A stretch of 64,000 nt of DNA from Talaromyces rugulosus (GCF_013368755.1 NC_049565.1:2108001-2172000), one strand, 5' to 3'. Positions 44,374 to 56,859 are shown, counted from the first letter of the stretch. The notes: a model not told the origin generated them from the sequence alone. Made by a program: numbers and translations.

Positions 44374-44532
44374 TTTTTCCGATGCTACTGCAGCTTGCGC
44401 AAATGTAGGGTATTCAGACCGTTAGTGTCTAGAGGGATCGGTTTCATTCTAGATATCAGATGGACATGTGAAATAAAATACTTCTTGAATAGTCGGAATA
44501 AAATACAGCCTAGTCAGATACTAAGCCCAATA

Positions 44533-44579
44533 ACGTATTTTATAAGCACCCCGGGACACATAAGCGTCCCGGGACACCC
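44533..44579 (+). repeat. Left terminal inverted repeat of the pogo element
   Basis: Begins ACGTATTTTATAAGCACCCC; the inverse complement stands at the right end. Confidence 0.88.
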
Positions 44580-44863
44580 GCGCTAAGAAATCATAGAAAA
44601 TGACCATAACGTAACGAATAAACCGAATTACTATATAATTTCTATATAGAATTGTTCGGGCAGTACGTGCGAATATGCCCGATTTGTTTACAATTAGAAC
44701 AGGTCCGTGGCGCGCGCCTGCGTGCCCCCGAAGCCACTTCCGGATTAGGCAATTGTAAAGCTTCCTGGGCTGTCAACGCTGCTGCAGCTATCTCGCGACC
44801 TTCAGAAACTGTCAAAATTCCTTAATGGTCAATAGGCCTACCACGGGTTGTCCTTTTTTGCTT

Positions 44864-46300
44864 CTAGTGATGGTTCGCTGCTTTTAATTCCTGATTTTCC
44901 TGCGCTAATATAGTGGCGGAATTCATGGCCAACGAGCAACCTTTTATCAACTGGTCTAACGCGTGTTTAGTAGGCGAACTTGGATGGGTAAGACGTTGAT
45001 TTATAAGCTGATTTATGGTGTTTGTTTGACGAATCAGGTTTTTTATATTATTTGGTGTTTTTGGGGACCAATTTGCAGAAGAATGACTCGTACTCGGGGG
45101 GGTAGGTGTCCGCAATTGAATGTCAAGCTTAGATAGCACATATTCTTGGTCAAATAGCGAGATACCGGTTGATAAAAAGCCGCTTTTAATATTTTGTATG
45201 GTATAGGCTTTATCCTGAATATCCGCATATATTGTGAGAAAATTGTCTTTATCAATATAGTTGACACCGTAGCGCATCCGGTTCTCAACTGCGTGCCCAT
45301 ATAAGCGCTTTAGAACCACAAAAACACCCACATCAAGCAGTTGAAGCAGGTGTGACGAATGTGGCAGTATACATACAGTAATAATGACATTTGCAACATA
45401 GTGCTAATCGAATAAAGATGTAAGATGACTACTATGCCCATCAAGAATCAGAAGACGGTACCGGCCAACTGTATAAGGCTTCGTCTAAGGGTCAAAAATT
45501 TTTTGAAGCTATTCAAGGCCTAATTTGTCAGATGTCTAACCATTTGGTAATTCAGTAATTGTCTAGTTAGGTGATAAACCAGGCAGATTATACCAATCAA
45601 AAAGCTTATTGACTGATTTCAATATAATAAGCAAAGACACAGCAATCCCCCTCGCACTTATACATTCCACAGCTGTGACCCATTCTCGATTTCCAGGCTA
45701 CAGTAGACGAGGTTTCCCTTTACAATCAGAGCTGCATACAACTTTTACAGTAGAAATGATGCCCATAGCGAACCCAGTCTCATCAAAATTCCAAACGTCT
45801 TCCTCAGCGATCCCGTACTCGGTAAAAACGCGCTCAAGATCATCAAAAAAGCCGCCAATAATTGTTAGATCTTCACATAAAGCGCGTTCATAATTATATT
45901 TGCGAATGTAATGGGTCTGCAGGTCTTGCTGGCGCTTTAAATAATTGCTCACCCAGCACTTACCAACGGTTGGTGGTGAGGTAATGGAATCGCGTTTTGC
46001 AAGCAAGCAATTGGCCATTTGCTCTACCATTGAGGGCCTGACAGGGCAGCCACGCTTATCCATTGAGAGAATCTAATCGCGCAGTGTAATTTCCTCAGTT
46101 TCTGACAATTTGGTGTTTTTGGGGCGCTTATATGAGTGGTGCGCGCGACCCTGCATTCGCGTGTGAAGCGTCGACTTTGGTATGCAGTAAACACGTGCTG
46201 CTTCGCGCACACTGGTTATTTGACCTTTTTTTAACGCGTTCATAGCAAGCAGAAGTCTTCCTTCATTGTTTGAAGGGGTTTTTGCAGCGTTCTGAGGCAT
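44864..46300 (-). pseudogene. Pogo-family transposase with seven premature TAG codons
   Basis: From the ATG at 46300 one frame of 478 codons runs to a TAA at 44864 without any frameshift. It has the N-terminal psq-type HTH (SVREAARVYCIPKSTLHTR), a CENP-B-like second HTH (about residues 75-145), and the DDE domain with VWNFDETGFAMG for the first Asp, LLILDGHSSHLT for the second and LLQLLDVGVF for the third region. The frame is broken by seven TAG codons at 46075, 45700, 45565, 45538, 45511, 45487 and 45406 (first base). Five stand where Trp and two where Gln would be expected, each explained by one C-to-T change in a CA dinucleotide on one strand or the other. The C-terminal third is intact. 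Confidence 0.9.
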
Positions 46301-46360
46301 ATTGGTGTGGTTATGCGATTTTCAAATGTATGGTTGGTTGAAAGTGGGAGGAAATTGAGA

Positions 46361-46411
46361 GGGTGTCCCGGGACGCTTAGTTATGTGTCCCGGGGTGCTT
46401 ATAAAATACGT
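46361..46411 (-). repeat. Right terminal inverted repeat of the pogo element
   Basis: The inverse complement of the left repeat, with a four-base insertion in the spacer between the two CCCGGGACA blocks. Confidence 0.88.
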
Positions 46412-47442
46412 TATGAGATAATGTCGTTTTATCACAAAGTTCCGATTGCCGATTGCCGAGATAATTTGGAATCGACGAATAGCATTTGAGTTTGTAGAAA
46501 GTTTTATTATTTTGTAATATATGGCATGATAACAATCCCCATTAATGTTGAGCCTCAGTTTTAATTTCTAATTTCGAACATGATTGGTATAAATAGAGAT
46601 TTTGAAAGGCGCTTATTGACCAAGTGTAACCTCAATGTTCCCAATGTGTGACCAGAGTCTCCTAATATCAAATTTCATTAACATTCTTTGTAGGCTACGC
46701 AATAATGCTGAACAGGTTTAAAATCAATTGATGCTGCCGATATGTATATATATATTGACATATCTCGCCAAGGCAACATCAATTGATGCCTAATATGATG
46801 CGATGCTATCAATTCTTAACCTCTTGAATGTTTGGTGAAGATGTCTTGAATAATTTGATATCACGACACATGTGCATTCAATCAAAATTGAAATTATGAG
46901 TCAATTGAAGTCAATTGACTATGTACAAATGTAGAACATATTAAATGCTAGATTGATGTCCATATACAATGTTACATATCAATTGTACATATGTAAAATG
47001 TTGCAGTTAACATCGAACATGTATGGCCTATGCAGATATATATAAATTGATGTTACCAACATTGAAAAGTACCACTTATAGTTCAATTGATCAATATCAT
47101 TGATATATCAGTGAAAAATACGCGGAGTCGTTTTAAAAACAGTAGATAAATATATCTGTAACCAAATTTCCAAAGAAAAAACGATTTAAGTAGAGATATT
47201 TCAGAAAAGAAATTCAGAAGTGGTCACTTGTGTACGGAGGTCACGTGATGACCGGCCGGCCAAAGTTTTCCCCTAGATTTTCCGAGCCGCTCAGTTTGGC
47301 CCTTCGAACCCGTACCTGACAGGACGACGAGTTGCTTGTACCATACCGATCGGCTCCATTGGATCTTGTCTTGTCGACAGCCACTTCTGTCCTCGTCGCT
47401 TCGTTTCGTTCCTTGTCGGTCGATCCCCAAAACCACAACACA
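46412..47442. other. AT-rich region with repeated TCAATTGA palindromes
   Basis: About 1 kb between the transposon and the ATP synthase gene. From about 46720 to 47110 the palindrome TCAATTGA or a near match (ATCAATTGATG, GTCAATTGAAGTCAATTGAC, TATCAATTG, TTCAATTGATCAA) recurs roughly eight to ten times. No reading frame is supported; the last 200 bp (GC-richer) are the promoter of the next gene. Confidence 0.6.
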
Positions 47443-48239
47443 ATGTCTCCCACGGCAAGCCGCACCGTGTTCCGGCAATCGCAGTTTCTGATCCGCAGGA
47501 CCGCCGTCAGACATAACTCGAGCGACGCCGCAAACAAGGCCAAGGAAACTGTCAACCAGGCGACCTCCAAGGCCTCAGAGGGCCTGTCCAAGGTCTCTTC
47601 CAGCGCTGGCCCGGCCATTACCGGTGCTGCACAAAACGTTGGCAACACCCTGCGCAAGCTCGGTGGCCCTACGGCCAAGGTCGTTGGATTTATTGAGCGT
47701 GAGGACAATCTCTTTCTTTGGATATATTTTTCCTTTTGAATGCCATTCTGTGCTGCTCAAAGCCACGAGTACAGTCAATTGGGCAATTGTATCACAAAAT
47801 TTTGACATGGATGGCTAATTTGTATTTTTTTTTGTTAACAGGCTCAATACCTCCCACCGTCTACTACAGCCGCGTCGGTCTCGAGCTCGCCAAGCTTATC
47901 TTCCGTGGCCAGAACATGTACCCTCCGTAAGTGCCAAATCACTCACCTGTCGAGGTTTCTCCCTGTCGGCTCCTCTCTTACAATTGAAACAGAAGCATCG
48001 CCACCTTCCAGTCGTACTTCCAGCCCTTGATCAACGCCGTTCGCAACCCTTCGACCCTCAAGAACCTTAGCTTTTCTCCCCAAGGTATCCTCGGCCGGGC
48101 ACGCGGGCTTAGCACCAAGGAGTGGGCTTTGGTTGGTGTCACCACTGCCGAAATCATCGGTTTCTTCACTGTCGGCGAGATCATTGGCCGCCGTCAAATC
48201 GTTGGATATCAAGGAGAGCCTGCCCATGAGGGCCACTAA
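47443..48239 (+). CDS. atp20: Mitochondrial ATP synthase subunit g
   Basis: There are three exons, 47443..47698, 47842..47926 and 47993..48239 (195 residues); introns are 143 and 66 bp. An Arg-rich, Ser/Thr-rich N-terminus (SRTVFRQSQFLIRRTAVRHNSS) is a mitochondrial presequence. The conserved part follows: IPPTVYYSRVGLELAKLIFRGQNMYPP, then FQSYFQPLINAVRNPSTL and a C-terminal hydrophobic helix WALVGVTTAEIIGFFTVGEIIG with the GxxxG-like spacing used for dimer contact. Subunit g sits in the membrane part of the F1Fo complex and supports dimer rows and cristae shape. It is a single-copy housekeeping gene and opens the conserved block of the window. Confidence 0.93.
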
Positions 48240-48817
48240 ATAGACTTTTTTCTCTCTCTCTTTGTTTACATTCGATTCATATTACTTTGCATTTCCTCTA
48301 ACCTATAGCCCCCGATTTCCTTTGTTTCCTGTGTTCCTCACGGCAGCGATTTGTACTATTGTATGATAGACGATGGAATATTAGCTGCATTCCGTTATAG
48401 TTCTTTTGAAAGATCCTGGCACAAATGTTGTGTTTGAGCATTGCAAGGTGAAGATGGAGAAATAGAGTCTGGAGATTTCTTGTAGTGTTAAAAACCAAAA
48501 AGACACATGAGCCAAAGGAATAATTCACAACATACTTAAAATACTCAGTAATTCCCTTGAATGAATCCTCGCCTAGAAATTCAAAAGAGATCTAAAAGTT
48601 ATTATTGTGAGGATCTTTCGATGTTCCGTGCGTTGACCTCTAGCTTCTGATTGGCCCGTGGGCAAAATATCGGAGCGCAACTTTTTTTTTCGGATTTGAC
48701 TTATTCATCATCCATCGCTATATTTCCCAAAACTTGCAAACGCGCCACATTTTATGGCAAAGAGATATTTGGAATGAAGTAGCATAGAAGTGTTCAACAC
48801 TAAGCTTGTTATTTAAG
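48240..48817. other. Intergenic, housekeeping promoter region
   Basis: Contains the 3' end of atp20 and the upstream region of rok1, with a T/C tract at 48247-48262, a CCAAT-type box in reverse (ATTGG near 48651) and a T run near 48682-48691. No gene. Confidence 0.5.
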
Positions 48818-51058
48818 ATGGACGCCTTCAAGCTGTTGACTCGTTCAACCAAGCTGAAAACGACGGCTGCATCCAACCGTCTACCTTCTGCAGGGAAGGC
48901 GGCAAACCCGCAGCTTTTTCGATCTGCACAGGAAGACCATGACTCAAGAAAACGGAAAAGGGATGAGGATTATGAGGATGTAGGCCAGGAGTCCGATAAT
49001 GACTTTGATGCCACGCAGCTCGCACTCTTCGGTACCAAACCTACTGCATCCGCCAAAGATACATCATCAAAAGAGTCAAAAAAGTCGAAGAAAGCGAAAA
49101 GTAAGCAACGTTCTAGCACTGAGATTGCTGGAGATGAGTCGAACTCGGATCGAGAAGAGCCAGTTACTGAGATGGAAGAGTCGGAGCGGCGTTCAATCAT
49201 GAAAACGCACAAGATTAAGATCTCTGACCTCCGAGACTTGGAGGAGATCCAAGCTGGCAAAACAGGCGAGGACTCTGACAAGAAAAAGCAAAAAAAGAAG
49301 AAGAAAAGGAAAGAACCAGTTCTCAGCAAGAAGAAGCAAAAAGAGGCTCGGCGACTTTATCCCGAGCCGTTGACTTCATTTCAAGACTTGCACAAAAAAT
49401 ACCGCATCTCAAAGCGCCTGGCCGCGAATATTACCGAACAAGGTTTCTCTATGCCAACTGAAGTGCAGATGGGAAGCTTGCCTCTGCTATTAGGAAACTC
49501 TTCGGCCTCAAAGGAGTCATCAACTCCGAAGCAAGATGTAGATTTGCTCGTGGTGGCTCCGACAGGAAGTGGGAAAACACTTGCATTTTTGATTCCATTG
49601 ATCAATGACACTGTCCAGTACCATCATGACCATCCGGGCCAGCGTGAGATTCACTCCGTGGTTGTGGCACCTACGAAAGAGCTTGTGGGTCAGATTGTCA
49701 ATGAAGGACGGAAACTGGCCGTTGGAACGGGAGTGAAGATCACCGCAATGAAGAAGGGTATGCGGGTTGTGGACAGCATCGGTGGTGATGACGAGGAGGA
49801 GGACTTGCCTGACGAAGAAAATTCATCCAATTCTGGGTCCGAATCTGAAAGTGTTGACGAGAAAGATGCGGCTTCAAAATCGAAAGATAAAACAGCCAAT
49901 ACGACTGTAACGAAAAGTGATATTCTTGTCACAACTCCCCTTGCTCTCGTCAATGCACTATCTGGAAAAAAGAAAAAAGGTGTTTCGCCAATGCCTTCAG
50001 TACAGCGTCTTGTTCTCGACGAGGCAGATGTTCTGTTGGATCCCTTGTTCCGCGAACAAACCTCAGGTGTCTGGAATGCCTGCACCAACCCGCAACTTCG
50101 CATATCACTTTGGTCCGCTACAATGGGTTCTAATATTGAAGAGCTTACCAAGACGACTATCAAAGAGCGCCACGAGTCTCTGGCTGTTGATGCTGTGTCG
50201 ACAACACCTCTTCTTAGAGTCGTGATAGGGCTCAAAGATTCGGCTGTTCCGAACATCAAACACAAACTTGTGTACGCCGCCACTGAGCAAGGAAAATTAC
50301 TTGGGTTGCGACAATTGCTCCGACCCACCGCAGCGATCGCTCCCAACGAAGCCCGGTTACGACCACCGTTTCTGGTTTTCACGCAGACAATCCCGCGAGC
50401 GGTTGCATTACATTCGGAGTTGCTCTATGACATCCCTCCCGAAGCTGGCGGCTCGTCTCGTATTGCCGTGCTTCACTCAGACTTATCTGAAACACGTCGG
50501 TCTGATATTATGAAAGGCTTCCGCAAAGGCGAGATCTGGATCATCATCACGACGGATCTGTTGGCACGTGGTGTTGATTTCCGTGGAATCAACGGTGTTG
50601 TGAACTACGATATTCCTACTTCTAGCGCGGCATACGTTCATCGTGTTGGGCGAACTGGCAGAGCCGGTCGTGAAGGCGGTGTTGCGGTGACTTTCTATAC
50701 GAAAGAAGACATACCCTATGTGAAAAGCATCGCCAATCTCATCCACACAAGTGAAAAATTACAAGGCGGCACCGATGAAAAATCCGTCCAAAAATGGCTC
50801 CTAGATGCTCTTCCAGACCTGAGCAAGAAAGATAAGCAAGAATTGAAGAGACACGGAGTCAAGGCTCGAGCAGCATCCGCCAAATTGAGATCTGATGGCA
50901 AGGAAGTACGAAAGTCACGAATTAGCACAAAGAGTGGCTATGATCGGAAAATGGAGAACAAAAAGAAAAGCACTATATCTGCGAGCCTTAAGAGGTCACA
51001 GGTACCTGCGACTGCTGCACCGGAGAATGGTGGCGACTGGGAGGGGATTGAGGAGTAG
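48818..51058 (+). CDS. rok1: ATP-dependent DEAD-box RNA helicase Rok1
   Basis: A single exon encodes 746 residues. The N-terminus ([14 protein letters not shown]) is the Rok1 hallmark. A Lys/Glu-rich region follows, then the helicase core: the Q motif region ([14 protein letters not shown]), APTGSGKT (about 250), [21 protein letters not shown] (DEAD box), SAT, then [31 protein letters not shown] and [14 protein letters not shown]. An acidic insert (about 330-365) is typical of fungal Rok1. The protein acts in the nucleolus in early 18S rRNA maturation of the small-subunit processome. The ATG at 48818 is the first in frame. The stop lies only 17 bp from the stop of the convergent neighbour. 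Confidence 0.95.
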   Translation: MDAFKLLTRSTKLKTTAASNRLPSAGKAANPQLFRSAQEDHDSRKRKRDEDYEDVGQESDNDFDATQLALFGTKPTASAKDTSSKESKKSKKAKSKQRSSTEIAGDESNSDREEPVTEMEESERRSIMKTHKIKISDLRDLEEIQAGKTGEDSDKKKQKKKKKRKEPVLSKKKQKEARRLYPEPLTSFQDLHKKYRISKRLAANITEQGFSMPTEVQMGSLPLLLGNSSASKESSTPKQDVDLLVVAPTGSGKTLAFLIPLINDTVQYHHDHPGQREIHSVVVAPTKELVGQIVNEGRKLAVGTGVKITAMKKGMRVVDSIGGDDEEEDLPDEENSSNSGSESESVDEKDAASKSKDKTANTTVTKSDILVTTPLALVNALSGKKKKGVSPMPSVQRLVLDEADVLLDPLFREQTSGVWNACTNPQLRISLWSATMGSNIEELTKTTIKERHESLAVDAVSTTPLLRVVIGLKDSAVPNIKHKLVYAATEQGKLLGLRQLLRPTAAIAPNEARLRPPFLVFTQTIPRAVALHSELLYDIPPEAGGSSRIAVLHSDLSETRRSDIMKGFRKGEIWIIITTDLLARGVDFRGINGVVNYDIPTSSAAYVHRVGRTGRAGREGGVAVTFYTKEDIPYVKSIANLIHTSEKLQGGTDEKSVQKWLLDALPDLSKKDKQELKRHGVKARAASAKLRSDGKEVRKSRISTKSGYDRKMENKKKSTISASLKRSQVPATAAPENGGDWEGIEE

Positions 51059-51075
51059 ACGGTGCACGTCTTTTT

Positions 51076-51791
51076 TCACGTTTTATTCTTATTATTGGTG
51101 TTGCTATCTGTTGGCTTGTCTATGATATTCCTGTCGATACTGATTTCGACCACTGTTCTCGCCGAATCGACAAAGCCTGCCAACCCATTGTCGTTTATGT
51201 CATAATACACCGCCCAGACACCATCTTCCTCCTCGACAGCAGCCCATAGGTCTTTTTCTGCCAGTATGACGCCAGTTTCATCCTCGGTCCAATCCCAGTG
51301 GCCGACAATATGCTCTATGCTCTGCGTGCGGTTTCCATATTTCAATTCCATAGTATTCTTGTCGGCATATATCCAATTTAGCATAGGTGGATCAACTGAC
51401 ACCGTGCTAACGAGGCCGTCTCCTCGCTTTTCGTCATCGTCTGGATATCCAATATAGAATGCAGCTGCAGTGTGTGCCGGCTTTTTCCGACGATTGGGAT
51501 CTACGTGATCAATATAGACCTAATCGTCACAGAGTGAATGTCAGCAGATCTGCCATGTAAATATCATTATGGAAAAGAGAGCCAATATACTTTATTATCT
51601 CGTAATACAACACGACCTCCATCTAGGCTCTTGGCTTTCTCAGAGTTCCCTTCGCAAAACACATCCATGTAGAACTTGGCCATGCGTCTTTCATCTTCCA
51701 TGCGTGCTTTTTGCTTGCGTTCTTCGGAAATTCCGAGCGACACGCCCGTGACAGTGGGAATGGCCGCTATGGCTAGAAGGCCTATCACCAT
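51076..51791 (-). CDS. Unrecognised fungal protein with N-terminal hydrophobic segment
   Basis: There are two exons, 51791..51591 and 51519..51076 (214 residues), one 71 bp intron in phase 0. The first 20 residues (VIGLLAIAAIPTVTGVSLGI) form a signal peptide or anchor, followed by a charged helix (SEERKQKARMEDERRMAKFYMDVFC). The second exon is a compact, acidic domain with several tryptophans (LNWIYADKN, GHWDWTEDE, LWAAVEEEDGVWAVYYD). It has the look of a conserved fungal family of unknown function. The location is probably the secretory pathway or a membrane. No operon-like context. Confidence 0.75.
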
Positions 51792-52382
51792 GTTGCTTTG
51801 TTGTAAGTTGACGGGATAAAAAAAAGGAATGTGTAAAATTTAAGTGCTGAGATGGGCGTAAATGTTATGGTAAAGTTATTATTTGTCTGTACAAGCATTT
51901 TTATGGTTGGTCGCGACCGCCGACGTCATAACCAAAGATCTCTTTCTGCCGGGCTATTCTGAGGCGGTAAACAGGCTTAGTCCACCTGTAGTAAGCGGTA
52001 AGTATTGTGCTAAGCTAAAATAGGAGTATCACATGATCTGTAAACCTCACGAGAGGATTTTGCAAGTTGTTAGGAAAGTCGCACTTTCAAGAAATTGTTT
52101 TTTGTACCCACACAACGAATGTTGCGCTCCTTTTATATGGTGTTCAACTAAAATCTATATATTCACTATTTTTAATAATGCAATTGCTTCGACTTAAAGA
52201 TGTGGTAGCACGCAGCGTGTCCGCCCATGTCAGCCTTGGGCTGACTACGTTACAAATGGCTTAGCCGAATGCAATGCCTTCCTTGGCTTCGGGGATGCCC
52301 TTTCTCCTTTTCATAGCCATCGTGTCCCCGACTTTTAAGTCGCGTTAGAGAAGAAAGAACAAGGCAAATCAAAAAGGACGAT
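51792..52382. other. Divergent intergenic region
   Basis: Shared upstream region of the two flanking genes of unknown function. No supported frame, repeat or RNA gene. Confidence 0.5.
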
Positions 52383-55134
52383 ATGAATGAGAAGCTTGCT
52401 TCCGTGACAACGAGAGAATCTAGCATGGAAGTCAACCATGCTGATGACCCAGCTATGCGAGACAAATACGGCCACCCAAAACCTGGGGAACCCCCTTTAA
52501 CCAAGGACCAATGCGATCGGTATGAGAAGCTACTATCCTCTCCCCGAGAGCTCGTCAATTGCTTCTCAATCCAACGAAAACGCATGCTTGTCTGGCTATG
52601 TTCTTACATTGGAAAGCGGCGATTGTATGATGAAGAGCCAGAAAGGTTTGAGCGATTTCTTGTCTCTGCAGAGAAGATTCTCGCTTTGAGAAAGCAGCAA
52701 CAGAAAATGAAGAAGAAACAATCTGCAGACCTATACAAGCAAATCGTTGATATAGCCGCCGACTATATTCTGAATCACCAAGGAAGTGGTTATGATGTAA
52801 AGCTTGACGTTAATTATTTCATTGGACAGATACTGTGGAGCTTTTATGGAAGATATACAGAATGTGATTCTAAAAGGACATTTGAAAAGGACCCATTGGA
52901 GCAAGCGCTCGAAGGCATATCCTCTTTCTCTGATTCGAAACTGGAAAATGTGATCACTGAGATTGGTGCGCTTGTGCCGCATATGAGAACATCGAGAAGT
53001 GAATTCGGCAATTGGAGAGATGGTAGACTGCACCGCATGTGCTTCAGAATTATCAAGTCAGTGAAAAGTGCGGATAACCCGAAAGGAATTGAAGAGAGCG
53101 GATATATGATCAACATACGCTCAAAGTTGGCTTCACATGTGAATATCGAAGAAGCCGGTAAATTATTAAACGATGCAGTGAAACTGGCGAGAGATATTCA
53201 TGGCAAATATCACCCTATAACATGGCGTCTGACGGAACAACTGGGAAATTTTCATCTCGACAAGGCCACCGAGTGGATGCACCGATACTATCTATCCAAA
53301 GGGAAGGGGGGTAGAGTGAAGGGGGTTCAAGGACTTTATGAAGACTTCCTCAATGGTGCTCTGCAAGAGGACAAGGTTAACATAGAGCTTCTGAGAGAAC
53401 GTGTTGCCCCGGCCTTGGCTCAGTTTTACAAAAACCATGGGCAAGACAACGAGGCGCGAGCGCTACTTTGGAGATTTACCCAGGATAAAAAACTGCAGCT
53501 TTATGCAGAATTCTTTGCGCCCTTCGTTGGTGTGATAAAACGAACCCCACTCTTTAACGCAATCTATGATGTGGAGGGTTTCGGTTTATTTTCAGATTTC
53601 AACTATAGTAGTCTGGAAACCGCCATTTTTAAGATTGATCAGATTTTGCCAAAACCTATTGAACCATCTGACCAGGAAAAGATGATAAAATGGCATCCAA
53701 TGCTAGAAAAATTACCTATCGGCCAAATGTCTCGGCTAGCTTCTATCCACTGGATTCCTGGTTTGCCTGGAGGTTACGAAGCACAGGTATTCCAAGAGCC
53801 AGAGGACAATCTTATGGTACTTAACTTACCGTACATCACATACAAACATTTTAAGGGCTCAGAGGCTTATCGAGTTGGGTGTACATATGCAGTTTACCGC
53901 AAAGGATCAGCCACTCATCCAGTTTTGACCAAGTGGAAAGAAGAAGACAAGGAGTTAAGTGGTCATTATTTTCACTTTGTCTATGAATCTGGGGAGTACT
54001 TCACCTTTCTCCCGCACGAGCCTGTTAGCACGTCTGTGCTTGTCAGTTCCGGGACAAGTAGCATCGAAAAGCATTTGTATGATAAAGCGGGTGGGAAATT
54101 GATTGCGTTAGACGAGGAATCCCCCCCGAAGGATCCTGAGGTAAGTTGATTTGCTAAAATAAATTACATCAAGAAACTGACCCTCCACAGAAACCAGAAT
54201 TTCTCAAAGCTCTATCAGTCCCGAGTTCCGAGACGACCCAGGGTTTCTTCAACAACACACCCGGCGATATTGCTGCCATAGATAACACTCGCATTGCGAA
54301 CGGCTTCAATATAGTCTCAGCCGAATGGACTGACTGGTGCCGTTTCGTGCTACACACCTGTCCACCTGAGCGTCAACCGAAACTTACTGCATCGGATGGG
54401 TCACCTATTCCTGTCCTGGGGTACATCCACGGCACATGGACCGACTTCAATATCACCAAAAGATGGACTGGTTTGCAGGTATACGTTGTACAAGCTAGAT
54501 TCGAGCTGTCGTCAGTAGCCGAAACGTCCGATATTGGAACATTATCATCGTCGTGCCATTTTATCTTGAACCCTGATGATCTTTGCAAGTTTCGAGAAAG
54601 TGCTGGTTTGTTTACAATATCCCAGAGAAGTCAATGTTTATTAACGCCAGCTGATATCTGCGATACAGTGCCCCTTCAGGACGCTCGTGCAACATGCACG
54701 TTTCTCAACCCGTCACTTGTTCGAGTGATGAGCCTCAGTCACCTAGAACCCCAACTAATGTACTGCTTTGGCTCTAAGCCGGATGATGACTTTGAAGGTG
54801 TAAAGACAGGTGCGTAAATATACGTCTTACTAAGAACCAAATATCGGGGGCCATTCACTACCCCCTCCTCCACGCCGGCCGTATTCTATTTTTTGGAGGC
54901 AGTATCTAACAGCAAGCAGCCTCTTGTCCAGAGACCGACTCGGGATTGCTTACAGAGCTCACTCGCCGCGAACAGTGGGATAATGAATATGCATACCTGT
55001 ATTGGAATAAGCCCCTGTGGAGATCAAGACTTGAAAAAATGAGCGAACAAGCCATAGCCGAGATTACCAAGAGAAAAGAGTGGGATGAGCAATATGCAAA
55101 GGGAACAAAGCAATGGGTTTCGGTTTGGAATTAG
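52383..55134 (+). CDS. Large fungal protein of unknown function
   Basis: There are three exons, 52383..54140, 54191..54809 and 54920..55134 (863 residues); introns are 50 and 110 bp. I do not recognise the family. The N-terminal half is mostly helical and charged (for example RKQQQKMKKKQSADLYKQ near residue 110). The middle contains helical repeats that could be TPR-like (KLLNDAVKLARDIHG and NIELLRERVAPALAQFYKNHGQDNEARALL). A beta-rich, Trp-containing part follows (WTDWCRFVLHTC, GTWTDFNITKRWTG), and the C-terminus is a charged helix ending WVSVWN. No signal peptide, membrane segment or catalytic motif was found. The even codon use and clean splicing suggest a working gene. Confidence 0.78.
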
Positions 55135-55286
55135 TAACACCTGAAGAATGAGCCTATCGTTATTCTAAGTTCCAGTTCCAGTTCCAGTTCTTATACTAGT
55201 CTAATCTATCTAGTCTATTGACCATATACTTCACGATACGTCTATCATGCAATTATGAAAAGGAAAAAAGAAGAGACAAGTCCAAG

Positions 55287-56464
55287 CTACAGCCTTTCGC
55301 TCCATCCCCACACTGACCACCAGCAATGAACCTCGACAGAGTCTCCATTTGCCCCTTCCCAGTCATCATATCCACTTTCGTTACCTTCCTCGACAATTAC
55401 CAAACCGACATCTTGCATTCTCTGGCGAAGTTCTTTGACCTGAGGGAGATAGGCATCTCGAAGAGGCAATTCTACGACGACGCGTGCATCTAAGTCCCGG
55501 CTTAACCATATTTCAATAGTCTGGACCAGCAGCTTGGGATGATCAGGAGAGTAAAGCGGATCGGCAGCCAAGATAACATTATATTGCTCATCCCTAGTTG
55601 GAGTCGACTCCGGGGTCACAGACCAATCAAGCACACCTGTGGTAACCTCGGCGCTGGTTTGTTCCAAAAGCTCGGAATTGAGTGTCACATTGTGTGCTAA
55701 ATTGGGAACAATGGCTGGCAAATCGGTGAGGTGGATTGAGGCCAGGGGGCCGCGGAGAATTGCGAAGGATAGGCCGACAAGCCCGGTGCCGGAACCTAAC
55801 TCTAATGCCCTGATGGGGGAGGTCTTTTTGACCGACTTATCATTGTTTAAAACGGGGTGGACTAGATTCGGCACGGAGTCGAAAATGGAATGGAGACGAT
55901 GCGATAGCAGGTAAGACGATACCCATGTCTTCATTCCTAAGTTATCGGACGTCAGAGACGGCTCATGGAGGGTGAGGGTAAATTCCTCATTTGAAGAAGT
56001 TGGGATTTCGAATACACGAGAAAGCGCTGGCATGGCTACAACAAGTTAGTACCAAGAAGAAGCCAGCTAAAGGCTGGGTGATTTTTTTTACCAGTTCTAC
56101 CAGCCCGCTCACTGAGTCTCACTGCCGTCGCATCCCATATAGTTTCTCTCAGTTCATCAGACTCCAGCCATGCCAAAGGACTCGATATGATGGAAGTGAG
56201 GTATTTTGCTACATCGGTTGGCTGTATGGCCGGCTTTACCACGTCCCGCGCGGCACTTCCAAAGGATTTCGGTTGAACGGCGAGCAAATCGAGGGTATCT
56301 AGGATATCTTTGGCAGACGGTTTGGTATAAAGTTGGGGCAAATCGAGCACTGGTCATGCCCGAGGGTTATCAGCTTATCATGTCTGCTTGGAACCTAACG
56401 AGGGGTAAATTTCTGGGGCGGGAACTCTACCGTGAAGAGGCTCGTCATTGTCTGCGGTAATCAT
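55287..56464 (-). CDS. SAM-dependent protein-lysine methyltransferase (EFM2/Rrg1-like)
   Basis: There are three exons, 56464..56431, 56349..56092 and 56035..55287 (346 residues); introns are 81 and 56 bp. The very short first exon (MITADNDEPLH plus one base) is needed to reach an ATG in frame. The N-terminal helical domain starts LDLPQLYTKPSAKD. The C-terminal seven-beta-strand domain has ALELGSGTGLVGLSFA for motif I, HLTDLPAIVPNLAHNV for the post-I Asp, and NVILAADPLYSPDH with the family DPLY signature. This matches the METTL21/FAM86-like group, in which yeast Efm2 methylates translation elongation factors; the S. pombe relative is called Rrg1. It should act in the cytosol. The exact substrate is inferred from the family only. 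Confidence 0.85.
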
Positions 56465-56859
56465 TGTGAGAGAAGGGACGACGACTACAGAAAAGTGCAG
56501 CCCAGGTGACCGGGCGTGCACCGGTCTGGCCAGAAGAGTCTCTGATAAGGCTGAATGCTGAGATGTAAGACGGAATTTATCGCGGACGAAAGTCTTATCT
56601 CACGGGGAGGCAAAAAAAAGTCGCCATTTCCCAAACGGGAAAAGTAGATCCATCGTGGGTCTTTTGTGGCTTGGGATTCGCTCCGAGGGTCGGAGTATGG
56701 GTCCGGCGCAAAAGGCGGTCAAACGGGCATTATCCGAATAACGTCAGAAAATAACACAACATTTGGATAACATCGTCCAACCCAGTAAATTATTTGTATG
56801 CCGTCTCTTGACAAAAACAGTATGTGTATTGCCGGCACTCACAGAGAGTCGTTGTTTCG
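56465..56859. other. Intergenic, GC-mixed
   Basis: Between the methyltransferase start and the vps28 stop. No gene or repeat is visible. Confidence 0.5.

Larger units (their letters stand above)
44533..46411. mobile_element. Pogo/Fot-type (Tc1-mariner) DNA transposon, inactivated
   Basis: The element is 1879 bp and flanked by TA target duplications (44531-44532, 46412-46413). Its terminal inverted repeats are about 47-51 bp, start ACGTATTTTATAAGCACCCC and contain two CCCGGGACA blocks; the right copy has four extra bases (CTAA) relative to the left. One transposase frame lies inside on the minus strand. Size, TA target, repeat length and transposase type fit the fungal Fot1/pogo group. Confidence 0.92.

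Noticed and set aside
44864..46300. TAG codons of the transposase as recoding or a different genetic code
   Set aside because: Neighbouring functional genes use TAG as a stop, and each TAG fits a CpA-to-TpA mutation of TGG or CAG.
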